Assembly: GCA_023456105.1 (NCBI GenBank)
Contig: JAEYAO010000101.1
Coordinates: forward strand, 1 to 14,122
Direction of reading: 5' to 3'
Origin: Pseudomonadota bacterium
Lineage (GTDB): Bacteria; Pseudomonadota; Alphaproteobacteria; Caulobacterales; Caulobacteraceae
DNA length: 14,122 nucleotides
A program made the translations under genes and the position numbers. The notes under the pieces are model-generated. The model saw nothing but the letters and a program-made list of their open reading frames with translations, was not told the origin of the DNA and made no database searches. Below are positions 9,289 to 14,122 of this stretch, piece by piece (position 1 is the first letter of the stretch; every line of letters starts with the position of its first letter).

Positions 9289-11261
9289 ACGGCGACCTGC
9301 GCGCCCAGCTCGACCACACGGCCGGGCGGGATGTGGAAGAAGTCGGTCGGGTTGGCGGCGTTGCGCATCAGAAAGATGAACAGCCGGTCCTGCCACAGCG
9401 GCATGCCCTGGCGCGCCGACGGGATCAGCGAGCGGCGACCCAGGAAGAAGCTGGTCGACATGATGTCGAACTTCAGCCCCTGCTTGCGGCACAAGCCGAG
9501 CGCGCGGGGCACGTTGGGCGTCTCCATGAAGCCGTAGGTTACGGTCAGCCGCTTGAAGTCGTCGTTGATCGGCTCCATCCGCACGCGGTCGCTTTCCTTG
9601 ACGCGCGGGCGCTCGGAGGTGCGCACGGTCAGCACGATGTTCTTTTCGTGCAGCACCTTGTTGTGCTTCAGATTGTGCATCAGGGCGACCGGGGCGACGT
9701 CCGGGTCGGAGGTCAGGAAGATGGCGGTGCCCGGCGCGCGATGCGGAGGGCGCGCCTGCAACATTTCGATCAGGTCACTCAGCGGCAGGCTGTCCTTGCG
9801 GGTCTTGGCCGTCAGAATTTGGGTGCCGCGCACCCAGGTCCACATGATCAGCACCAGCACCGCGCCCAGCACCAGCGGCATCCAGGCGCCGTCCGGAATC
9901 TTGAGCAGGTTGGAGGTCAGGAACACGGAGTCGATCAGGGCGAACGGGATCAGCGTCCCCGCCACCGCCCACATCGGCCACTTCCAGCCCTTGGTGATGA
10001 CGAAATAGGCCATCAGGGTGTTCACCAGCATGGTGCCGGTCACCGCCACGCCGTAGGCGGCGGTCAGGTTGTGCGAGCTCTGGAACACCACCAGCAGCAC
10101 CAGCACCCCGATCATCAGGAAGCTGTTCACCGCCGGCACGAAGATCTGGCCGGCCCGAGTCTCGGAAGTGTTCCTGATGTCGATGCGGGGCAGCAGGCCC
10201 AGCTGCACCGCCTGTTGCGTCACCGAAAACGCGCCGGTGATGACCGCCTGCGAGGCGATCACGGTGGCGGCGGTCGCCAGCGCCAGCATGGGCCAGTAGA
10301 TAGCCTGCGGCACCATGCTCCAGAACGGGTTCTCGGACGCTCCCGGATTGTCCAGGATCATGGCGCCCTGGCCCAGGTAGTTCAGCGTCAGGCAGGGCAG
10401 CACGAAATACAGCCAGCCGGCGCGGATCGGCGCCTTTCCGAAATGGCCCATGTCGGCATAGAGCGCCTCCGCCCCCGTCACCGCCAGGAACACGCTGCCC
10501 AGGATGATGAAGCCCAGAAAGCCGTCGGCGATCAGCAGCTGGATCCCATAGTGCGGCGACAGGGCGCGCAGGATCGAGATGTCGTCGAAGATGTGGATCA
10601 GGCCCAACACGCCCAGGCTCAGGAACCACACGGCGGTGATGGGCCCGAACAGCTTGGCCAGGCCGGCGGTGCCGCGCGACTGCACCATGAACAGGGCGAT
10701 CAGGATGCCGGCCGCGATCGGCACGATGAAGGGGTCCATCGCCGTGCCGACCCCGGGCGCGTCCTGTACGCCCTCGATGGCCGAAAGCACCGAAATGGCC
10801 GGGGTGATGATGCCGTCGCCGTAGAAGAGGGCCGCACCGCACACGCCCAGCATGAATATCCAGGCGCTGCGCCGGCCGACGGCGTGCTGGGCCAAGGCCA
10901 TCAGCGACAGGGTCCCGCCCTCGCCCTTGTTGTCCGCGCGCATGAGAAAGAAGACGTATTTGAACGTCACCACCACCATCAGCGCCCAGAACGCCAGCGA
11001 CACCACGCCCACGACCGCCAGGTCGCCGCCGACGCCGCCCCGCGCGTGATCAATGGCCTCTCGCAGAGCGTAGAGCGGACTGGTGCCGATATCGCCGAAC
11101 ACGACCCCGATGGCGCCCAGCGTCAGCCCCCAGAAGCCGCCGTGCGCCACGGCCTGGCCGCCCGGAACGTGCGCCTCGGGCGTGACGGTCGCTGTCGGGC
11201 CGGAAGCGGGTGGGGGCGTGACGGCGGCGCCGTCCGACCCGAGGGGAGCATCCCCTGTCAT
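9285..11261 (-). CDS. kup: Low-affinity potassium uptake protein Kup
   Basis: Kup is an inner-membrane K+ transporter of the KUP/HAK/KT family, generally a K+/H+ symporter. From the ATG at 11261 it is 658 residues. A Pro/Thr-rich cytoplasmic tail of about 40 residues precedes about 12 membrane helices and a hydrophilic C-terminal domain of roughly 150 residues. Family motifs are FGDIGTSPLY at 55-64, RADNKGEGG at 108-116 and YGDGIITPAISVLSAIEG at 147-164. The chosen start has GGAG 7 nt upstream; an ATG at 11354 would add 31 residues without resemblance to Kup. It looks like the first gene of the minus-strand series and is divergent from the Rrf2 regulator. Its TGA overlaps the rsmB ATG by 4 nt. 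Co-transcription of a K+ transporter with rsmB has no obvious functional reason. Confidence 0.95.
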   Translation of the reverse strand: MTGDAPLGSDGAAVTPPPASGPTATVTPEAHVPGGQAVAHGGFWGLTLGAIGVVFGDIGTSPLYALREAIDHARGGVGGDLAVVGVVSLAFWALMVVVTFKYVFFLMRADNKGEGGTLSLMALAQHAVGRRSAWIFMLGVCGAALFYGDGIITPAISVLSAIEGVQDAPGVGTAMDPFIVPIAAGILIALFMVQSRGTAGLAKLFGPITAVWFLSLGVLGLIHIFDDISILRALSPHYGIQLLIADGFLGFIILGSVFLAVTGAEALYADMGHFGKAPIRAGWLYFVLPCLTLNYLGQGAMILDNPGASENPFWSMVPQAIYWPMLALATAATVIASQAVITGAFSVTQQAVQLGLLPRIDIRNTSETRAGQIFVPAVNSFLMIGVLVLLVVFQSSHNLTAAYGVAVTGTMLVNTLMAYFVITKGWKWPMWAVAGTLIPFALIDSVFLTSNLLKIPDGAWMPLVLGAVLVLIMWTWVRGTQILTAKTRKDSLPLSDLIEMLQARPPHRAPGTAIFLTSDPDVAPVALMHNLKHNKVLHEKNIVLTVRTSERPRVKESDRVRMEPINDDFKRLTVTYGFMETPNVPRALGLCRKQGLKFDIMSTSFFLGRRSLIPSARQGMPLWQDRLFIFLMRNAANPTDFFHIPPGRVVELGAQVAV

Positions 11262-11422
11262 GCCTGATCTCCGGGCGTCGCCTTTGGAGCGGGCCTTCAA
11301 AGCGGCGAGCCCTTTAGGCGCATTCCCGCCGTCGTTCAATCGCGCGCACGCCATTGGGTTGCGGGCGTCTGGCGCCGGCCGTTTGTGATTCGAGCCGCGC
11401 GCGCCTATTTTGATTGCCGATC
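11262..11422. other. Divergent intergenic region between kup and the Rrf2 gene
   Basis: At 161 bp this is the longest gene-free stretch in the window and must hold the outward promoters for both neighbours. Toward rrf2 there is a reasonable promoter at 11383-11411. Toward kup I can see only a weak match on the minus strand: TTGAAC (11339-11334), 17 nt, TAAAGG (11316-11311). I see no long open frame, tRNA-like structure or U-run terminator. Because Rrf2 regulators often act on adjacent promoters, an operator may lie here, but I could not identify a convincing dyad. Confidence 0.45.
11383..11411 (+). promoter_or_regulatory. Candidate sigma70-type promoter for the Rrf2 gene
   Basis: TTGTGA at 11383-11388 and TATTTT at 11406-11411 are separated by exactly 17 nt; each matches the consensus at four of six positions. 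A start site about 7 nt after the -10 would fall near 11418, roughly 5 nt before the ATG at 11423. The mRNA would be almost leaderless, which fits the absence of any Shine-Dalgarno sequence there. A GATTC (GANTC, the CcrM methylation site in Caulobacterales) at 11387-11391 overlaps the -35 element. This is a pattern match only. Confidence 0.4.
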
Positions 11423-11926
11423 ATGTCCGACAGCCAGCGCTTTCCCGTCGCCGCCCACGCCCTGGCCTATATGGCCCACAAGGGGGCGTTCGGCCCTGCG
11501 CAGGCGGCGCCCAGCGGTCTGCTGGCCGCCTCCATCCCGACCAATCCGGTGGTGGTCCGCCGGATTACGGCCCTGCTGGCCAAGGCCGGGCTGATCGCCA
11601 CGCGTCCGGGCGCGACCGGCGGCTCCTGGCTGCTGCGCCGGCCGGAGGACATCCGGCTGGACGAGGTGCTGAAGGCGGTCAACGGCTGCGCGCACCTGGG
11701 CTCCACCCCGGCGGGGGCCAAGGGTTGCCCGGTGGGCGAGCACATTCCGCGCCAGGTGGCCAAGGCGCTGACGGCGGCCGACGAGGCGGCGAGCGCGGCC
11801 CTGTCCAAGATCACCATCGCCGACCTTCTGGCCAGCGACCCCGTGTCCTTGCAAGGCTTCGCGCCGCATTCCTCCTGTCCCCTGGCGGCGGGAGAGCCGG
11901 TCGATGCGGACGCCGTCGCGGCCTGA
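11423..11926 (+). CDS. Rrf2-family transcriptional regulator
   Basis: This 167-residue winged-helix protein belongs to the Rrf2 family of DNA-binding regulators. The recognition region IPTNPVVVRRITALLAKAGL (38-57) and the wing with GATGG (63-67) are canonical. A long dimerisation helix follows, and SKITIADLL (128-136) is the usual C-terminal segment. It has three cysteines (89, 102 and 152). They do not match the Cys-X5-Cys-X5-Cys pattern of IscR. Cys102 sits in GCPVGEHI, which resembles the CPVG motif of YwnA-like Rrf2 proteins, so thiol or redox sensing without an iron-sulphur cluster is possible. The ATG at 11423 is preferred to a TTG at 11414. No ribosome site is visible before it. It overlaps the SDR gene by 23 nt and is divergent from kup; both are plausible targets. 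Confidence 0.92.
   Translation: MSDSQRFPVAAHALAYMAHKGAFGPAQAAPSGLLAASIPTNPVVVRRITALLAKAGLIATRPGATGGSWLLRRPEDIRLDEVLKAVNGCAHLGSTPAGAKGCPVGEHIPRQVAKALTAADEAASAALSKITIADLLASDPVSLQGFAPHSSCPLAAGEPVDADAVAA
11891..11896 (+). promoter_or_regulatory. Ribosome binding site of the SDR gene, inside rrf2
   Basis: GGAGAG lies 7 nt before the ATG at 11904 and within the last codons of the Rrf2 gene. It is a well-spaced Shine-Dalgarno site and supports this ATG as the SDR start, and hence the 23-nt gene overlap. Confidence 0.6.
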
Positions 11927-12725
11927 TCCGACGTCGCGCACGGTTCTGATCACCGGCGCATCGGCCGGGATCGGCCGGGCGCTGGCCAGGGTCTATGCGG
12001 CCGAGGGCTGGGACCTGATCCTGACGGCGCGCCGGATCGAGCCGCTGGAGGCGCTCGCTCAGGAGCTGCGCCGGATCGGGCGGACCGTTCATGTGACGAC
12101 TGAAGACCTCGCCGATCCGGCCGCGCCCGAGCGGCTGTGGAAGGCGATGCAGGCGCAAGGACTGGCGATCGACGGCCTGGTCAACAATGCCGGCTTCAGC
12201 CGGGTCACGGGTTTCCTCAAGACCGATCTGCAGGCGCACCGCGACATGCTGCGGGTCATGCTGACCGCGCCGGTCGAGCTGTCGCGGCTGTTCCTGCCGG
12301 GCATGGTCGAGCGCGGCTTCGGCCGGGTTCTGAACGTCGCCTCCCTGGCCGGGCAGATGCCGGCGACGGGTGGAGACACCCTGTATGGGCCGATCAAGAG
12401 CTTTCTGATCAAGGCCTCGCAGGGGCTGCATCTGGAGACGCAGGGCACGGGCGTGCATGTCACGGTGCTGAACCCCGGCTACACCCTGACCGAGTTCCAC
12501 GACGTCAACGGCTCGCGCGATCAGGTGTCGCGCGCCTATCCCCGCTGGATGTGGATGGACGCAGAGCGGGTGGCGCGGATCGGCTATCAGGCCTGCGAGG
12601 CGGACCGGCCCAGCGTCACGCCCGGCGTAATGAACAACGTCATGGCCGGGCTGGCGCGCTTTCTGCCCGACCGGATGGCGCTGAGGATGACGGCCAATCA
12701 CGCGCGTCGGCTGGAGCGCCTCTGA
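11904..12725 (+). CDS. Short-chain dehydrogenase/reductase (SDR)
   Basis: This 273-residue protein is a classical SDR oxidoreductase using NAD(P)(H). The cofactor motif TGASAGIG is at 17-24, and Arg43-Arg44 after the second strand (TARR) suggests a preference for NADP(H). NNAG is at 94-97. The catalytic Ser147, Tyr161 and Lys165 are present (SLAG, YGPIK). The fourth tetrad position, normally Asn, appears to be Met119 in RVMLTAP. The segment NPGYTLTEFHDVNG follows the usual PG loop. The substrate cannot be told. The start at 11904 has GGAGAG 7 nt upstream and lies inside the Rrf2 gene, so the two are probably one transcript and translationally linked; the regulator may control this enzyme. The stop is 4 nt from the stop of convergent marC. 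Confidence 0.92.
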   Translation: MRTPSRPDPTSRTVLITGASAGIGRALARVYAAEGWDLILTARRIEPLEALAQELRRIGRTVHVTTEDLADPAAPERLWKAMQAQGLAIDGLVNNAGFSRVTGFLKTDLQAHRDMLRVMLTAPVELSRLFLPGMVERGFGRVLNVASLAGQMPATGGDTLYGPIKSFLIKASQGLHLETQGTGVHVTVLNPGYTLTEFHDVNGSRDQVSRAYPRWMWMDAERVARIGYQACEADRPSVTPGVMNNVMAGLARFLPDRMALRMTANHARRLERL

Positions 12726-12729
12726 CGGT

Positions 12730-13428
12730 TCAATGGCCGCCGGTCGGATAGGGCGCGGTGACCGAGCCCGAGATCATGCCGGGAATGGCCTCCGACAGCC
12801 CCAGCAGCAGGAACTGGATGGCCAGGGCGCACAGGATCAGGCCCAGCACCCGCACCACGATGGCCATGCCGACGTCGCCCAGCACGCGGCTGATCGGTCC
12901 GGTGGCGGCGAAGCAGATGAAGATGGCGATGGCGGCGGCGACGATCGCGACCACCCCGGCCGCCTGACCGGCCGGGCCGATGCGCGCGGCCTCGCCGGCC
13001 TGGATGATGATGGTCGAGATGGCGCCCGGCCCGATCAGCAGCGGCATGGCGAAGGGCACCACCAGGCGCTGGAACCGCCGACGGGCGTAGCCGCGCACGT
13101 CCTTGGCGTCGGCCACGGCGTCGGCGTCCTTGAACATGGTCAGGAAGTCGCCGCGCGTCATGTCCAGCCCCAGCAGCAGCAGCAGAATGCCGCCCGCGAT
13201 GCGGAACGCCGCCAGCGAGATGCCGAAGAACTGCAGCAGCGCCAGGCCGGTGAAGAAGAAGAACCCCAGGAAGCCCACGATGAACAGGCACATCAGGGCC
13301 GAGACGGAGGTGCGCTGTCTCAGATTGGCGCCGGCGGTGGCGGCGGCGAAGATCGGCACGTTGCCGATGGGGTCCAGCAGGGCGAACAGGGCCACGAACA
13401 GGTTGACACCCAGATCGACCGCGTCCAT
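12730..13428 (-). CDS. MarC-family integral membrane protein
   Basis: This 232-residue protein has about six hydrophobic membrane segments and matches the MarC/UPF0056 family in length (about 200-220 residues) and motifs: LLDPIGNVPIF at 17-27, AFRIAGGILLLLLGLDM in the middle, and VPFAMPLLIGPGAIST in the second half, where the GPGAIST motif is the family hallmark. The function of MarC proteins is not established; the name comes from the E. coli mar locus, but a role in antibiotic resistance was not upheld. The ATG at 13428 gives the normal N-terminus and has GAGGG upstream. Longer in-frame readings to 13563 run into pyrF and are not credible. The gene is divergent from pyrF and converges on the SDR gene with a 4-nt gap. 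Confidence 0.93.
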   Translation of the reverse strand: MDAVDLGVNLFVALFALLDPIGNVPIFAAATAGANLRQRTSVSALMCLFIVGFLGFFFFTGLALLQFFGISLAAFRIAGGILLLLLGLDMTRGDFLTMFKDADAVADAKDVRGYARRRFQRLVVPFAMPLLIGPGAISTIIIQAGEAARIGPAGQAAGVVAIVAAAIAIFICFAATGPISRVLGDVGMAIVVRVLGLILCALAIQFLLLGLSEAIPGMISGSVTAPYPTGGH

Positions 13429-13466
13429 CGCCTGCCCTCGCCCTGACACCCCACACGCCGGACAAT

Positions 13467-13487
13467 CCGACGCAGGCCAAGCGTCGG
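13467..13487. repeat. Perfect 7-bp inverted repeat in the marC-pyrF divergent region
   Basis: CCGACGC (13467-13473) and GCGTCGG (13481-13487) are exact reverse complements separated by the 7 nt AGGCCAA. The repeat starts 38 nt upstream of the marC ATG and ends 26 nt upstream of the pyrF ATG, in the only gene-free DNA between them. It could be an operator dyad or an RNA hairpin in the pyrF leader. No U-run follows on either strand, so it is not an intrinsic terminator. Confidence 0.5.
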
Positions 13488-13513
13488 CATAGCCGGTCCG
13501 CGCGAGCCCGTCG

Positions 13514-14122
13514 ATGACCCCAGCCCCCGATCCCCGCCTGATCTGCGCCCTGGATACGCCCACTACCGACGAGGCGCGGGCCCTGGTCGACCGGCTGGGC
13601 GACGCGGTCGGCTTCTATAAGATCGGGCTGCAGCTGTTCGCAGCGGGCGGCATGGAGTTGGCCCGCGACCTCAAGGCCGAGGGGCGGCGGGTCTTCCTGG
13701 ACTGGAAGCTGCACGACATCGGCGCGACGGTGGAGAAGGCGGCGGCGAACCTGGCGGGGTCGGGCTGCGACCTGCTGACGGTGCACGCCCGGCCGCAGGT
13801 GATGGCGGCGGCGGCGCGCGGCGTGCGGGGCTCGGGTCTCAAGGTGCTGGGCGTCACCGTCCTGACCAGCCTGACGGCCGAGGACGTGCGGGCGGACGAT
13901 CACAGCCTGTCGCCGGCCGATCTGGTGGCGTTGCGGGTGCGCCAGACGCTGGACGCAGGGATCGACGGGGTGGTCTCAAGCCCTCACGAGGCGGCGCAGG
14001 CGCGCGAGATCGCGCGCGCGGCGGGACGGGAGGACTTCCTGATCGTGACGCCCGGCGTGCGCCCCGAGGGCGCGGCCGCCGACGACCAGGCGCGGGCGGC
14101 GACGCCCCGGGCGGCGCTGGAG
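13514..14122 (+). CDS. pyrF: Orotidine 5'-phosphate decarboxylase (3' end outside window)
   Basis: PyrF removes CO2 from OMP to give UMP, the last step of pyrimidine synthesis de novo. The frame from the ATG at 13514 stays open to the right edge, giving 203 residues of a protein normally about 230-240 long. The (beta/alpha)8-barrel motifs are present: CALDTP at 11-16, FYKIG at 34-38, the catalytic D-x-K-x-x-D array as Asp63, Lys65 and Asp68 in LDWKLHDIG, the TVHA strand near residue 90, and VTPGVRP, the phosphate-binding loop, near 180. The phosphate-binding Arg in the last motif is present. Few bases precede the start that resemble a ribosome site. The gene is divergent from marC, and a 7-bp inverted repeat lies between them. 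Confidence 0.95.
   Translation, partial: MTPAPDPRLICALDTPTTDEARALVDRLGDAVGFYKIGLQLFAAGGMELARDLKAEGRRVFLDWKLHDIGATVEKAAANLAGSGCDLLTVHARPQVMAAAARGVRGSGLKVLGVTVLTSLTAEDVRADDHSLSPADLVALRVRQTLDAGIDGVVSSPHEAAQAREIARAAGREDFLIVTPGVRPEGAAADDQARAATPRAALE

Noticed and set aside
9289..9492. N-terminal extension of RsmB by 68 residues into kup
   Set aside because: The translation is His/Pro/Arg-rich and does not resemble RsmB, while the ATG at 9288 forms a normal ATGA overlap with the kup stop.
8853..11267. An 804-codon plus-strand open frame opposite rsmB and kup, rich in Gln, His, Arg, Asp and Gly
   Set aside because: It is antisense to genes with full motif support, and its composition is what high-GC third positions give in a shadow frame. 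No domain is recognisable.
11311..11339. Minus-strand TTGAAC-N17-TAAAGG as the kup promoter
   Set aside because: The -10 matches at only three of six positions. It is mentioned in the intergenic entry but is too weak for its own feature.
13429..13563. N-terminal extension of the MarC protein by 45 residues
   Set aside because: It would overlap the pyrF start and adds sequence unlike MarC; the ATG at 13428 has a good ribosome site.

Overview
The window is a high-GC stretch of chromosome, densely packed with genes. It most resembles an alphaproteobacterium of the Caulobacterales (Brevundimonas or a relative). That assignment rests on the strong G/C bias at third codon positions, the murJ-trpS pair behind what may be the end of glnD, and a purH gene next to an alphaproteobacterial-type heparinase II/III-like protein. 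It is inference from gene order and protein features, not from a search. I see no mobile element, CRISPR array, tRNA, rRNA, prophage gene or compositional break. This looks like ordinary core genome.

Layout. Bases 1-97 hold the last codons of an upstream plus-strand gene, possibly glnD. Next, on the plus strand, come murJ (lipid II flippase) and trpS (tryptophanyl-tRNA synthetase). Facing them is a minus-strand series of six closely spaced genes, read from about 11261 down to 2926: kup (potassium uptake), rsmB (16S rRNA m5C967 methyltransferase), rpe (ribulose-phosphate 3-epimerase), a heparinase II/III-like protein, purH (last two steps of IMP synthesis) and a dienelactone-hydrolase-type alpha/beta hydrolase. 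Two junctions are 4-nt stop/start overlaps (kup/rsmB and rpe/heparinase-like), so the series probably forms one or a few transcription units.

A 161-bp intergenic region, the largest in the window, separates kup from a divergent plus-strand pair. The pair is an Rrf2-family regulator and a short-chain dehydrogenase whose start lies inside the regulator gene. A minus-strand marC-family membrane protein faces the dehydrogenase. An 85-bp divergent region containing a perfect 7-bp inverted repeat separates marC from pyrF (OMP decarboxylase), which runs off the right edge.

How the genes fit together. Most are housekeeping functions: nucleotide synthesis (purH, pyrF), pentose phosphate metabolism (rpe), translation (trpS, rsmB) and envelope or ion homeostasis (murJ, kup, marC). 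The least explained parts are the heparinase-like protein, which appears to lack an expected histidine, and the Rrf2/SDR pair with its near-leaderless promoter. I did not find a convincing new multi-gene system, and the findings are scored accordingly.
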